Positions 1 to 9,800 of a stretch of DNA of 64,000 nt are shown here, one piece after another. The notes under the pieces were generated by a model. That model did not search any database. It was not told the DNA's origin and worked only from the letters and a program-made list of their open reading frames with translations. Origin of the DNA: Micromonospora zingiberis (lineage in GTDB: Bacteria; Actinomycetota; Actinomycetes; Mycobacteriales; Micromonosporaceae); the NCBI RefSeq assembly GCF_004331455.1, contig NZ_SJJR01000002.1:186001-250000 (forward strand), written 5' to 3'. Position numbers and translations under genes: made by a program. Every line of letters begins with the position of its first letter. Position 1 is the first letter of the stretch.

Positions 1-1772
1 CGGTCGACCCGCTGCTCGTCGCCCGACTCGCGGCGGTGACCGGAGTCGCGGTGACGCTGCTCGACGGTGTCGCCCCGGCCGTCACGGTGGCCCACTCCAC
101 CGAGTCCGACGGCGGTCGGGAGGCGGTCCTGGCCGCTGCCGCCACCCTGCCCGAAGGGCGGGTCACCAGCACGCCAGAGGGCCGGTTCCTGCGCCGGGCC
201 GGGCCGGCACCGGGGCAACCCCTGCCGTTGGTCTTGTCGGTGCCCAGTGACCAGCCGGCGGGGCTGTATCCGGTGCTGGTCGCCGTCGTGCTGCTGGCGG
301 CCCTGCTGGGCGTGGCCGTGGCCTGGCGGTTGGCCCGGGTGACCACCCGGCCGCTGGTGGAACTGGCCGGTGCGGTGGACCGGGTCGCCGCGGGAGACCT
401 CACCGCCCGGGTGCCGGTCCGCAGCGGTGACGAGATCGGTCGGCTGGCCGGCGCGTTCAACCGGATGACCCGGGACACCGGTGGCTACCTGGCGGCGCTG
501 GCCAGCAGCCGGGACCAGTTGCGGGGCCACCTCGCCGTGCTCGGCGACACCCTGGCCAGCACCCACGACCTGCAACGGATCCTGCGGGTGATCCTGCACA
601 GCGCACTCGCGGCGACCGGGGCCCGAGCCGGTGCGGTGCTGCTCACCGAGCCGGGCGGCGTACTCGTCGCGCAGTGCACCGAAGGTCTCGACGACGGGCG
701 CTGGACCGGCAGCGGGCCGCCGGGGGTGCCGCTCGGCAGCGGGGTGGTCGGTGCGGTGGCGGCGACCGGGCAGCCCTGCCGGGGACGGGCCGAGGCGGAT
801 GACGCGCCGCCCGGCGAGCCACGATGCCGGACGTACATCGCCGTGCCGTTCGCCGCACCCGAGGCCAGCGGACTTCGGGGCCCCGGGGGCGTCCGGCCCG
901 GGGAGGACGCGCCGCCCGTGGCCGGAACGGAACCGCCGGCCCGGCCGCTGGGCGTACTCGCCCTCTACGACCGGCTCGGCGGGGAGGAGTTCGACGACGA
1001 CGATCTGGTGACCCTGCGTACCTTCGCCGGGCATGTGGCGGTGGCCGTCGACAACGTACGCGTCCACGAGGAGGCGCAGCGGCTCTCCCTCACCGATCCG
1101 CTGACCGGCCTGTGGAACTACCGCTACCTGCGCGAGTCGCTGCGTCGGGAGGTGGAACGGGCCAGCCGGTTCGGCCGGATGGTGAGCGTCCTCGTGCTCG
1201 ACCTCGACCGGTTCAAGACGGTCAACGACACGTACGGGCACGCGGCCGGTGACACCGTGCTGGCCGAGTTCGCCCGCCGGGTTCGCGGCGAGATCCGCGA
1301 GGTCGATCTCGCCTTCCGTCAGGGTGGGGAGGAGTTCGTGGTGCTGCTACCCGAAACCGACGCCCGAGGCGCCACGATCGTCGCCGAACGGCTGGGCGCG
1401 GCCGTCCGCAACACCCCGGTCCCGGTGCTGGGACACGCGGGCGTCCAGGAGTCGATCGCGGTCACCGTGTCCATCGGCATCGCCGTCTACCCCGACCATG
1501 CCGCAACCGGCCTGCGGGTGCTGGAGGCGGCGGACGAGGCGCTCTACGCCGCCAAGGCGGCCGGCCGGGACACCTGGCAGGTGGCGGCGGGCGTGAGTCG
1601 GATGACCGACCCGGCCGACGGCGGCGCCGCCGGTGCCCGCGCCGTCCGGGCGGCGCCGCCCAGCCGGGAGATGTCGGTCTCCGTCGCCACCCGCAGTCCG
1701 GCGGACGGGCTGCCCCGGGCCGGGCCCGGCACCGATCCCGGCGCACCGGCGGAACACGACGAACCCGGCTGA
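1..1772 (+). CDS. Membrane diguanylate cyclase (HAMP-GAF-GGDEF), 5' partial
   Basis: The reading frame is open to the left edge, so the N-terminus lies outside the window; 589 residues are visible from base 3. An extracytoplasmic segment is followed by one membrane helix (visible residues about 88-106), a HAMP linker (about 106-156), a GAF domain (about 180-354) and a GGDEF domain (about 363-526). The active-site loop reads GGEEF (residues 441-445). An RxxD inhibitory site (REVD, 432-435) sits exactly five residues before it, so both catalysis and product feedback look intact. The family makes cyclic di-GMP from two GTP at the membrane in response to a signal. The tail after about residue 526 is Ala/Pro/Gly-rich and has no recognised domain. 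No EAL domain is present. It is followed 96 bp later by galU, which has its own promoter box. Confidence 0.9.
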   Translation, partial: VDPLLVARLAAVTGVAVTLLDGVAPAVTVAHSTESDGGREAVLAAAATLPEGRVTSTPEGRFLRRAGPAPGQPLPLVLSVPSDQPAGLYPVLVAVVLLAALLGVAVAWRLARVTTRPLVELAGAVDRVAAGDLTARVPVRSGDEIGRLAGAFNRMTRDTGGYLAALASSRDQLRGHLAVLGDTLASTHDLQRILRVILHSALAATGARAGAVLLTEPGGVLVAQCTEGLDDGRWTGSGPPGVPLGSGVVGAVAATGQPCRGRAEADDAPPGEPRCRTYIAVPFAAPEASGLRGPGGVRPGEDAPPVAGTEPPARPLGVLALYDRLGGEEFDDDDLVTLRTFAGHVAVAVDNVRVHEEAQRLSLTDPLTGLWNYRYLRESLRREVERASRFGRMVSVLVLDLDRFKTVNDTYGHAAGDTVLAEFARRVRGEIREVDLAFRQGGEEFVVLLPETDARGATIVAERLGAAVRNTPVPVLGHAGVQESIAVTVSIGIAVYPDHAATGLRVLEAADEALYAAKAAGRDTWQVAAGVSRMTDPADGGAAGARAVRAAPPSREMSVSVATRSPADGLPRAGPGTDPGAPAEHDEPG

Positions 1773-1856
1773 GCCGGTCGTGTCGGCACCGGCAGAAGCG
1801 GTCGGGGAGGCGGCGCGTCTTCCGGTCCTCACCCGCCGAGGCGCGGCCATGGCCGA

Positions 1857-1862
1857 TAGTCT
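1857..1862 (+). promoter_or_regulatory. Leaderless-type -10 box of galU
   Basis: TAGTCT lies 6 nt before the ATG at 1869, and no Shine-Dalgarno sequence is visible. The spacing predicts transcription starting at or next to the start codon. No clear -35 box is seen. Confidence 0.5.
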
Positions 1863-1868
1863 CGCGAC

Positions 1869-2822
1869 ATGTCGGAGCACTCAGCGAACCCCTCAGCGGC
1901 CGCCGCCACCGGCCGTCCCCGTGCCGTCAAGGCCGTGATCCCGGCCGCCGGCCTGGCGACCCGGTTCCTGCCGGCCACCAAGGCGGTCCCCAAGGAACTG
2001 CTGCCGGTCGTCGACCGGCCGGTGTTGCAGTACATCGTCGAGGAGGCCGCGCAGGCCGGCATCGGCGACATCCTGCTGATCACCGGCCGGGGCAAGACAT
2101 CGATGGTCGACCACTTCGATCGCCGGCCCGATCTGGAGGAGCGGCTCGCGGAGAAGCCCGACCTGCTGGCCGCCGTCAAGCGGACCGAGGAACTGGCGGC
2201 CATCTACACCTGCCGGCAGCCCGAGCAACTCGGGCTCGGCCACGCCGTGGGATTCGCCGAGTCGCACGTCGGTGATCAGCCCTTCGCGGTGCTGCTCGGC
2301 GACGAGTTCGTCAACCTCTCCGAGCCGCTGCTGCCGGCCATGCTGGAGTTGCAGGCCCGTACGGGTGGCGTGGTGCTGGCCTTCTTCGAGGTCGACCCGG
2401 CCGAGACCAAGCGGTACGGCATCGCCTCGGTCGAGCCGGCGGAGACCGAGCTGACCGACATCGGCGAGGTCGTGAAGGTGACCGGCATGGTCGAGAAGCC
2501 GAAGCCGGAGGAGGCGCCGAGCAACCTGGCCGTGCTCGGCCGGTACGTGTTGCCCGCCAAGGTCTTCGACGCGATCCGCCGCACCCAGCCCGGCAGCGGC
2601 GGGGAGATCCAGCTGACCGACGCGATGGAACTGCTGCGGGCCGAGGGAACCCCGGTGCACGCCATCGTCTACCGGGGCATCCGCTACGACACCGGCATGC
2701 CGCTGGGCTACCTCCAGACCGTGGTGCAGATCGCCGCCGAGCGCGAGGACCTGGGCAGCGAGTTCCGCAAGTGGCTGGCCGAATTCGTCAACTCCGACGC
2801 GTCGGGCGGTCGGAATACATGA
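1869..2822 (+). CDS. galU: UTP--glucose-1-phosphate uridylyltransferase
   Basis: Makes UDP-glucose from UTP and glucose-1-phosphate for envelope glycans and for the Leloir pathway; galE and galK occur near the other end of the window. At 317 residues it is full length. The nucleotidyltransferase signature starts at residue 28 (GLATRFLPATK followed by PKE), and the metal/sugar loop reads LLGDEF near residue 142. The ATG at 1869 is chosen because a TAGTCT box lies 6 nt upstream. The stop codon overlaps the next ATG (ATGA at 2819-2822), so translation of the MoeA-like gene is probably coupled. This is the first gene of the conserved actinobacterial galU-glp-rimJ-glpR order. Confidence 0.95.
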   Translation: MSEHSANPSAAAATGRPRAVKAVIPAAGLATRFLPATKAVPKELLPVVDRPVLQYIVEEAAQAGIGDILLITGRGKTSMVDHFDRRPDLEERLAEKPDLLAAVKRTEELAAIYTCRQPEQLGLGHAVGFAESHVGDQPFAVLLGDEFVNLSEPLLPAMLELQARTGGVVLAFFEVDPAETKRYGIASVEPAETELTDIGEVVKVTGMVEKPKPEEAPSNLAVLGRYVLPAKVFDAIRRTQPGSGGEIQLTDAMELLRAEGTPVHAIVYRGIRYDTGMPLGYLQTVVQIAAEREDLGSEFRKWLAEFVNSDASGGRNT

Positions 2823-4132
2823 CCGCGACGGCCGACGCCGAGGCGGCCGAAAACGGGTTGACGCCGCTCGCCGACTACCTGGGCAGTGTGCTGCGCAGGT
2901 TACGCGCGCTGCCGCCACTCGACCTCGACCTCACCCAGGCGTACGGCAACGTCCTCGCCGAGGACGTCATCGCACCGCACTCGTTCCCGGCCTTCGACCA
3001 GGCGGCCGTCGACGGGTACGCCGCGCGCTGGGAGGACATCGCCGGCGGGGTCCGGGGCGTGGGCTACGTCCCGACCCAGTCCGGCGGGCCGGGTGGCCGG
3101 ACGGTACGGCTCAACGTGGTCGGTGACCTCGGCGCGGCCAGCTGGCGCCCGGTGCGGCTCACCCCGGGCTCGTGTTTCTCGGTCGCCGCCGGTGCGCCGC
3201 TGCCGATCGCCGCCGACGTGGTGGTGCCGGTCGAATGGACCGACCAGGGCATGGCGGCGGTGGAGATCTTCCGCGCCCCCAAGCGGGGGTACGGGGTACG
3301 CCGGGCCGGTGCGGAGGTGGCCGCCGGTGCCCTGCTCGCCCGCTCCGGCACGTACGTCTCCCCGGCGCTGGTGGCGGTGCTCGCGGCCACCGGCATCGGG
3401 CACGTGGTGGTCCGCCCCAGCCCGCGCGTGGTGATCGTGGCCACCGGCGACGAACTCGTCGACGTGGGTCGGGGTAGCCAGCCGGGCCAGGTGGTGGACG
3501 CCAACTCGCACGCGTTGACCGCCGCGGCGGCGGAAGCGGGTGCGCTGGCGTACCGGGTGGGCATCTGCGACGACGACCCGGAAGGGCTGCGCGGCCTGCT
3601 GGAGGACCAGACGCTGCGGGCCGACCTGATCATCACCACCGGCGGCACCGGCACCGGGCCGGGCGACATGGTCCGCCGGATCCTGTCCCGCCGGGAAGGC
3701 AACCGGGCCGGCCCGGTCACCTTCACCGACGTGGCGCTCTACCCCGGCACCGCGCTCGGGTTCGGCACCGTCGGCGCCGAGGAGGTGCCGGTGGTCTGCC
3801 TGCCCGGCGACCCGGGCGCGGCGATGATCGGCTTCGAGGTGCTGGCCCGCCCGGCGATCAACCTGCTGGCCGGCGCCGAACCGGTGTTCCGGCCGAGCGT
3901 GCGGGCACACCTGCTGGAGACCGTCTCCTCGCCGGCCGGACTGCGCGAGTTCCGGCCCGCGCACGTCGCCGAGCGGCGTGGCGGGGGTTACACTGTCCAA
4001 CCGCTCAACGGCGGCCCGTTCACCCTCTCCGGCCTGGCAGAGGCGAATGGACTTCTCGTACTCGGCGAGCGGGTGACCGCCGCCGCCGCCGGCTCCACGG
4101 TGGACGTGCTGCTGCTCGACCGCCGCCGATGA
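2819..4132 (+). CDS. glp: Gephyrin/MoeA-like molybdotransferase (Glp-type, cell-division linked)
   Basis: 437 residues when started at the ATG that overlaps the galU stop; an upstream in-frame start at 2771 would lie inside galU. Domain order is MoeA N-terminal (VDGYA near residue 62), central MoCF-binding fold (ATGDEL, then TGGTGTGPGD) and MoeA C-terminal. Several positions differ from textbook MoeA: the usual LPGNP segment reads LPGDPGAA, and the TSGG loop reads TTGGTG. The family inserts molybdate into molybdopterin. The copy found between galU and rimJ in actinobacteria is the moonlighting Glp, which binds FtsZ and a membrane receptor. The receptor candidate lies two genes downstream. The assignment as Glp rather than housekeeping MoeA rests on gene order and the altered motifs. 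Confidence 0.8.
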   Translation: MTATADAEAAENGLTPLADYLGSVLRRLRALPPLDLDLTQAYGNVLAEDVIAPHSFPAFDQAAVDGYAARWEDIAGGVRGVGYVPTQSGGPGGRTVRLNVVGDLGAASWRPVRLTPGSCFSVAAGAPLPIAADVVVPVEWTDQGMAAVEIFRAPKRGYGVRRAGAEVAAGALLARSGTYVSPALVAVLAATGIGHVVVRPSPRVVIVATGDELVDVGRGSQPGQVVDANSHALTAAAAEAGALAYRVGICDDDPEGLRGLLEDQTLRADLIITTGGTGTGPGDMVRRILSRREGNRAGPVTFTDVALYPGTALGFGTVGAEEVPVVCLPGDPGAAMIGFEVLARPAINLLAGAEPVFRPSVRAHLLETVSSPAGLREFRPAHVAERRGGGYTVQPLNGGPFTLSGLAEANGLLVLGERVTAAAAGSTVDVLLLDRRR

Positions 4133-4163
4133 ATCGCCGGTGACGCTGGGGAGTGGAGGACAG

Positions 4164-4805
4164 GTGCGGTTCCGACGGGCACCCGGCTGGCCGGCGGTGC
4201 TTACCGACGGCCCGGTGATCCTGCGGCCGTACCGGCGCTCCGACGCGGCAACCTGGTCGGAGGTGCGCTGCGCCAACCGGGACTGGCTGGCGCCCTGGGA
4301 GTCGTCGCTGGGCGGTGACTGGGACCAGTTGAACTCGCCGGCCACCTTCCGGTGGATGTACCGCGACCAGCGGCGATCGGCGCGGACCGGTGAGGGGATG
4401 CCGTTCGCGGTCTGCCTCGCCGAGGGCGGCGAGGAGCACCTGGTCGGGCACATCAACGTGGGCAACATCGTGCGCCGGGCGTTCTGCTCCGGGTACGTCG
4501 GCTACTGGGTGGACCGCCGGGTCGCCGGCCGTGGCGTTATCCCCACCGCGTTGGCCCTCGTCGTGGACCACGCCTTCGGCCCCGCCGGGCTGCACCGGGT
4601 GGAGGTCAACATCCGGCCGGAGAACGGGCCGTCCCGTCGCGTGGTGGAGAAGCTGGGCTTTCGCGAGGAGGCGTACCACCCGCGCTACATGCACATCGAC
4701 GGTGCCTGGCGCGACCACATCGGATACGCGATGACCAGTGAGGAAGTCGCCGCCGAGGGCGGACTGCTGGCCCGCTGGCACCGGCTACGTGCCCGTACTC
4801 CATGA
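4164..4805 (+). CDS. rimJ: RimJ/RimL-type GNAT N-acetyltransferase
   Basis: 213 residues from the GTG at 4164. This start is preferred over the GTG at 4140 because GGAGG lies at 4156-4160, a few bases upstream. The GNAT fold is clear: an LRPYRRSDA strand near the N-terminus, the acetyl-CoA segment around GYWVDRRVAGRGV, and the terminal RVVEKLGF motif typical of the RimJ/RimL group. Members acetylate protein N-termini, classically of ribosomal proteins S5 or L12, but the substrate here is unknown. It lies between the Glp-like gene and the SepX/GlpR-like membrane gene, as in mycobacteria and streptomycetes. Confidence 0.85.
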   Translation: MRFRRAPGWPAVLTDGPVILRPYRRSDAATWSEVRCANRDWLAPWESSLGGDWDQLNSPATFRWMYRDQRRSARTGEGMPFAVCLAEGGEEHLVGHINVGNIVRRAFCSGYVGYWVDRRVAGRGVIPTALALVVDHAFGPAGLHRVEVNIRPENGPSRRVVEKLGFREEAYHPRYMHIDGAWRDHIGYAMTSEEVAAEGGLLARWHRLRARTP

Positions 4806-5000
4806 TCGCGCCGTGAGCCGTCCCACGTGCGGGATCGGCGCGGCGCGGCGGTTCCGGCGACCCTGACCCGTAACCTCAGGTAACTGCAAGCTGCGGCAGG
4901 CGCTGCCCGCTCCGCACGATTCACGTCGCCGACGCCGTTCGGTGGAAGATCCTGCGGCCGGTCGGTGGTTGCTTCGAATCTGGTGACGGGAGGGGTGAGG

Positions 5001-5795
5001 GTGCCGACCTCGGTGCTCCTCGCCGTCCTCGCCGCCGCCGGTCTGCTCGCCCTCGCCCCGGCGCTGGTTCGCCGGTACGACGCTGCCGAGCGGCTGGTGG
5101 CGGAGCGGGCGCAGTCGACGGCGCGGGTGCTCCAGCGCCGCCGACGACGCCGTACTGTCCCGGGTCGCCGTCCCCTCAACGGCCCGCGCTCCCTGGTCGT
5201 CACCCTCAGCGAAGATTCCGCGTCGGGGGAACTCGCCGCCCCGGTCTCCGGGCCCCCCGCGCCGCGCCGCGCCGGCCGGCCCAGCCGGCTGCGATCCGTA
5301 CCGCCCGCCGCGGGCCGGCCCCGCCGCCGCCCCGACCGACGTCGCCCGCACACCCCCGCCATCTACCGCCGCCGCCGGGTACTCGCCGCCCTGGTGCTGC
5401 TCAACGCCGTCGAACTGGTCGGCGTCGCGGTGGTCGGCCCCGGCTTCTGGATCGGCTTCGCGGTCACCGCCACCCTGTTGATCGTGTACGTCGCACACCT
5501 GCGCGCCCGCGCGCTGGCCGACCGGCGCCGCCGCCGGGACCGGGCCCGCGAGGCCGCCTGGCTCGCCGCCCGCCAGGCCGAGGTGCGCCGCGAGCAGGCC
5601 CGCCGCGCCGCCGCCCGGCGGGAGGCCCAACGCCGCCTGGCCGCCCAGCGGGAAGCCGTCCGGCGCGCCGCCATGGGCCTGGACCGCCCCGCCGACCTAC
5701 CGGCCGCCGCCAGCGGCGGCTCGGTCTCCTACCGCCGAGCCGGCGGCCTGCGCGGTCGCCCCTACGAAGCCGGCCGCGGCTCGCACTCCGCTTAA
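5001..5795 (+). CDS. sepX: SepX/GlpR-like divisome membrane protein
   Basis: 264 residues from the GTG at 5001, which has a GGGAGGGG ribosome site just upstream; the frame is also open from a GTG at 4965. An N-terminal helix (about residues 4-22) is followed by a basic cytoplasmic stretch with an RRRRRR run, a low-complexity Pro/Arg linker, two closely spaced helices (about 126-165), and an Arg/Ala-rich amphipathic tail (about 170-225) that could form a coiled coil. This topology and the position after galU-glp-rimJ match GlpR of Corynebacterium and SepX of Streptomyces, membrane partners of the MoeA-like protein at division sites. The TAA stop is the first part of a dispersed repeat (5794-5809). 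Sequence similarity alone would be weak; the call rests on topology and synteny. Confidence 0.72.
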   Translation: MPTSVLLAVLAAAGLLALAPALVRRYDAAERLVAERAQSTARVLQRRRRRRTVPGRRPLNGPRSLVVTLSEDSASGELAAPVSGPPAPRRAGRPSRLRSVPPAAGRPRRRPDRRRPHTPAIYRRRRVLAALVLLNAVELVGVAVVGPGFWIGFAVTATLLIVYVAHLRARALADRRRRRDRAREAAWLAARQAEVRREQARRAAARREAQRRLAAQREAVRRAAMGLDRPADLPAAASGGSVSYRRAGGLRGRPYEAGRGSHSA

Positions 5796-5809
5796 GGAAG
5801 GGCACCTTA
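5794..5809. repeat. Partial copy of AAGGAAGGGCACC repeat
   Basis: The 16 bases after the sepX coding end (AAGGAAGGGCACCTTA) match the first part of the 52 bp element found complete at 37323-37374 and, inverted, at 43523-43580. The rest of the element is missing here. Confidence 0.6.
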
Positions 5810-5867
5810 GAGCGACCGGCAATAGGCCGACACGTCCTGATAGCCAGCCCACCACCCAGGGCGGGGA

Positions 5868-5917
5868 AGATCTTGGTACGAATCTGCCCCTTGAGGGGCG
5901 CACTCGTACCAAGATCT
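5868..5917. repeat. Dispersed hairpin element, copy 1
   Basis: Arms AGATCTTGGTACG and CGTACCAAGATCT enclose an inner palindrome GCCCCTTGAGGGGC. Related elements occur at 16485-16540, 33087-33146 and 59908-59962 with conserved outer arms and diverged loops. It lies in the 408 bp gap between sepX and tRNA-Ala. Apart from the partial repeat at 5794, I see no gene in that gap; several overlapping frames there are short and lack family matches. Confidence 0.8.
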
Positions 5918-6203
5918 CGGATGCCTTGGCGTGGCAGCGAGCCTGCCAATTGGTTGCCTGGGGTCAGTGACGGGCCCCTGGGCATGTGCCGCGTCCGCCT
6001 CCGGCCGCTCGACCTCCCGCTGCGTCACCACCACCAATTGCCGGCCGCTCTTATTAACACCGGAGGCGGCCGCGTGGCGGGCGACGGTCGGAGGCGGGTG
6101 CGGCTGGGCGGGGCGGTTCGCGGCGGAGCCGGTCGACCTGTTAGCCTTGTCGCCGGCCCGCCCGGTGACAGCCAGGTGGGACCGACGCCGGTTCGCCGGC
6201 GGA

Positions 6204-6280
6204 GGGGCTGTGGCGCAGACCGGTAGCGCACCTCGTTCGCATCGAGGGGGTCAGGGGTTCAAATCCCCTCAGCTCCACCA
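6204..6280 (+). tRNA. tRNA-Ala (CGC anticodon)
   Basis: 77 nt including an encoded CCA end. The acceptor stem GGGGCTG pairs with CAGCTCC and contains the G3-U70 wobble pair that identifies alanine tRNAs. The D stem is GCGC/GCGC. The anticodon stem CCTCG/CGAGG carries the loop TTCGCAT, giving anticodon CGC for codon GCG. The T arm is AGGGG-TTCAAAT-CCCCT. The genes directly after it are decayed, as expected beside a tRNA used for integration. Confidence 0.95.
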
Positions 6281-6282
6281 CA

Positions 6283-6341
6283 AAGTAGCAGGTCATGGGC
6301 GGGTTCTCGATCATCCGAGAGCCCGCCCTTGATCATTTGAC
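6283..6341 (+). terminator. tRNA-Ala 3' flank: terminator-like repeat, copy A
   Basis: Directly after the tRNA, AAGTAGCAGGTCATGGGCGG runs into a strong hairpin (GGGCGGGTTCTCG / CGAGAGCCCGCCC) followed by CTTGAT. The first 27 bases match 25 of 27 at 13811, 7.5 kb away. It may be a terminator, an attachment-site arm, or both. Confidence 0.6.
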
Positions 6342-6464
6342 CGTCATTTGATCGGCGGACGGAGCCCCAGGCCGTGGCACGTGGCGGGCAAACTCAAGCC
6401 GAACGGGTGAGATGGGCGACAGCGGCAGCCCGGACAGAGCGTCACGCGGTGGCCAGCTGTCCCG

Positions 6465-6735
6465 TGGATTACGTGGGCCGAGTTCCCGGGCGAGCGCCCG
6501 GGTGAGCCCGTTGACCGCGCTCTTGGTCATCGCGTACGCGCTCACTCCGGGGCGGGGACGCGGCTGGCGAAGCTGCTGCCGATGTTGACGATCCGGCCTC
6601 CGGTACCCATGTGACGCACCGCCGCCTGGGTGGCCAGAGGCACTCGTCGGCCCGGCCATCGCCGGCCGACGGGATCGCGTCGCCGTCGTCCGTCCGCGAT
6701 GGTCTCGATGTGGTGTACCCCGAGCCATGTCCTTC
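6465..6735 (-). pseudogene. SDR dehydrogenase fragment (inverted copy of the 14.8 kb gene)
   Basis: The minus strand encodes a piece of a short-chain dehydrogenase nearly identical to residues about 125-175 of the intact gene at 14789-15532. Shared segments include LATQAAVRHM, GGRIVNIGSSFASRVPAP, the YxxxK site within SAYAMTKSA, and TRALARELGPR. A one-base deletion after SRVPAP shifts the frame, and both ends are missing. By eye the nucleotide match over about 180 bp is close to 90%. Part of the upstream segment (6650-6735) shows weaker SDR-like sequence with further frameshifts. It cannot make an active enzyme. The 6342-6857 gap holds nothing else I can name. Confidence 0.85.
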
Positions 6736-6857
6736 CACAGTGGAATGTTGCTACGTACGATATCGGCCACCAGCGCCACCACCGGCGCTTCTGCCCGTCC
6801 GGCTCCGAATCCTGTTCCCCGACCACCTTCAGTGGTGGCGAGAAGTTGGGTGCCCGC

Positions 6858-9800
6858 ATGCACGTGGTGGCAATGGTTGGCAGCAAAACAAGACCCGCCC
6901 GGAGATTCCTGATAGCGCTCGCGATGACCGTCGTGCTGTTGGTCACCGCTTTCGCTCGACCAGTCGATGCGCAGAGCGTCGAACGATGCGAGCTGAGCGA
7001 GTCCTCCTTCGAGATAGGCCCGAGCGGACCCGGCGATGCCGCACTGCGCATAGGTTGCGCGCGCGACGCGGGCCGGTTCGGTGCGCTCGCCGACCGCGGT
7101 GACGACATCGTCGCGATCATTCAGTTCACTCCTCTCCGCGAGGAGGAAGAACTACAGGCGACACTGCAACGCCTGGTCGACGACGCCCAGCGGATGCGTG
7201 ACTCGGGGCGCACCCTCGGCGACTTCTTCGAACGGCAGGCGGACGCGTACGGGATCGACTTCTTCACCGAGGAGACCGAGAACGTCGACTTCGACGGCGA
7301 CATCCACCGGGTGGACAACCACATCGTCATCGTGGTGCCGCAGGCCGAGGTCGAGGCCGCGTGGAGCTGGATCATCGCACTGAAGAAGATCGCTCTCGCC
7401 ATCATCTTCATCGCCACCTGGGCCCTCATCGAGGGTGCCTGCCTGGCCACCTTCGCGCCCGGCGCGGCCCTGGCCGCGCCGGTGTGCGGCGCCATCGGTG
7501 GATTCATCGCCGGAGGCACCCGGGAACTCCTGGCCGCCGTCTTCGACGGCAAGCCCATCGACGGCGAGGTGTGGTCGGCCGCGTTGGGGACGGCCCTCGG
7601 CTCCGCGCTCAGCGGCGCAGTCCTCACCGTCGCCGTCGAGCGGGTCGCGGAGATCGCCGGCCACTCCTTCTCCGGTATCCAGCGGTACCTGCGGGACCTC
7701 GCCCTGAAGGTCTGGAGCGTACTCACCGGCCCGATCCGGTACGTCGCCGATCTCTTCACCGCCCGGACCGCGCAGATCATGCGCGAGACCTTCGAGTTGG
7801 AGGCCCGCCGAAGGATGGGACTCACCGCGACCGGTTCCTGCCCCGACCCGACGGGCGCGACCGCGGCCAGGTGGGCCGAGCTCGGCCGGTTGGTCGACAA
7901 CATCACCCGACTCCTGCGGCTGCTGGACGGCGGCACGAACGTGGGCGTCACCACCGCGGTACGGTTCGCGGACATCGACGGGGACGGGCTCGCCGACCGG
8001 GTGCTGGTCGGCGCGGCCGGTCGTACCGAGGTGTCGCAGAACGTCGGTTGTGGCGACGACGGCCAGCGGATCTGGTCGCCGCGTAGCGACAGCGGGCCGG
8101 TCGCCGAGACGTTGCGCCGGGCGGCGGCCACCCAGATCCACTTCGGCGACCTCGACGGCGACGACCGCGCCGACTACATCGCGGTCCTCGACGCGACCCA
8201 GTCGCCGACCGGGGCATCGAGCATCCAGGCGTGGCGCAACGACTCCTCGATCCAGCAGATCCGGTGGAACGAGGGCAGCAGGATCGCCAACAACCTCGGC
8301 TACGTCGACACCGACCGGCGGCTCTTCGCCGACATCGACGGAGACGGTGACGACGACTACCTGACCGTCGCGGCCGACAACACCGTCACCGCCTGGGAGA
8401 ACACCGCGCGCGGCTTCCCGGGACCGGGCGACTGGCGGCGCTTCGACGGCTTCGGGCACCCGGGTCAGGGCCAGACCGGGAAGAAGGTCCACTTCGCGGA
8501 CATCACCGGGGACGGCCGCGCGGACGTACTGCTCGTCGACAACGCCACCGGTGATGTCCAGGCGTGGGAGAACATCGGCGGGCCGTGGACCCGGACCGCC
8601 GGCTGGCGCTCGCTGGGCGTGATCCAGACCGGCAGCCCGCTCGCGGGCCGGACCGGCGCCATCTTCAGCGACCTGGACGGTGACCGGGTCGCCGACCTGT
8701 TGCTGTACGACCAGACGACGGCCGGCATCGACGCCTGGCGGCTGCCCCGGTACGGCGCCGGACCACAGGGCCCCGGTCAGCCTGGTACGCCGGGCTTCCC
8801 GACGCAGCTGCCGGCGGGCACCCTGCCGGCGTACCAGGGCGGGGAGCCGCGACCGCAGGTCACCGGCCGGTTGATCCAGAACAGCAACTTCACCGGCGAC
8901 TTCAAGCCGTGGTGGGTGAACGCGGGCATGACCCCGAAGGTGGACGGCGGAGTCCTTTGCGTGACCGCACCGGCGTCGGCGAAACCGTGGGACGTGATCG
9001 TCGGGCACAACAGCATCTACCTGCCGCGCGGGAAGCCGTACACGTTCCGGTTCCGGGTACGCACGAGCCAGACGGTGAACCTCACCGTGCAGGTGGCGCC
9101 CTTCTACAACCCCAACAACACGACTTACCTGGTCAAGTACCCGACGGTGACCGGTGGTGCGTGGCGCCAGTACGAGTACACCTTCGACACCGGCTTCAGC
9201 GCCGACTACATGCTCTCCCAGGTGCAGTTCCGCCTCGGCGGCGCGGACAAGTCGTACGAGTTCTGCATGGACGACGTGACGCTCAACGGCGACAGCTACG
9301 TGTACCGGGCCGACCGGGGGCCGGCGGTGAAGGTGAACCAGCACGGCTACCTGCCGCGAGGACCGAAGCGGGCGACGCTGGTGAGCACCGCCACCAGCCC
9401 GCAGTCCTGGACGCTGCGCCGGGTCGGCGGCGGCACGGTCGCCACGGGCCAGAGCACTCCGGCCGGGTTCGACGGTTCGGCGGGAGCCAACGTCCACCTC
9501 ATCGACTTCAGCTCGGTGACGGCGACCGGCCGGTTCGAGTTGGTGGTCGGCGGACAGGCCAGCTACCCGTTCGACATCCGCACGGACCTGTACGCCTCGC
9601 TGCGTACGGACTCGATGCGGTTCTTCTACCCGAACCGCAGCGGCATCGCCATCGACGGTGGCATCGCCGGAGCGGAGTACGCCCGCCCGGCCGGGCACGT
9701 CGCCGCCTCGCCGAACGGCGGCGACACCCGGGTGCCCTGCCAGACCCCGCAGCCGTTCATGAACAACTGGACCTGCGACTACACCCTCGACGTCACCGGC

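Noticed and set aside
2771..2818. Upstream ATG for the MoeA-like gene
   Set aside because: It lies inside galU, adds residues without family similarity, and the ATGA overlap start is better supported.
4871..4895. Palindrome GTAACCTCAGGTAAC before sepX as an operator
   Set aside because: The symmetry is imperfect outside ACCTCAGGT and no second copy was found in the window.
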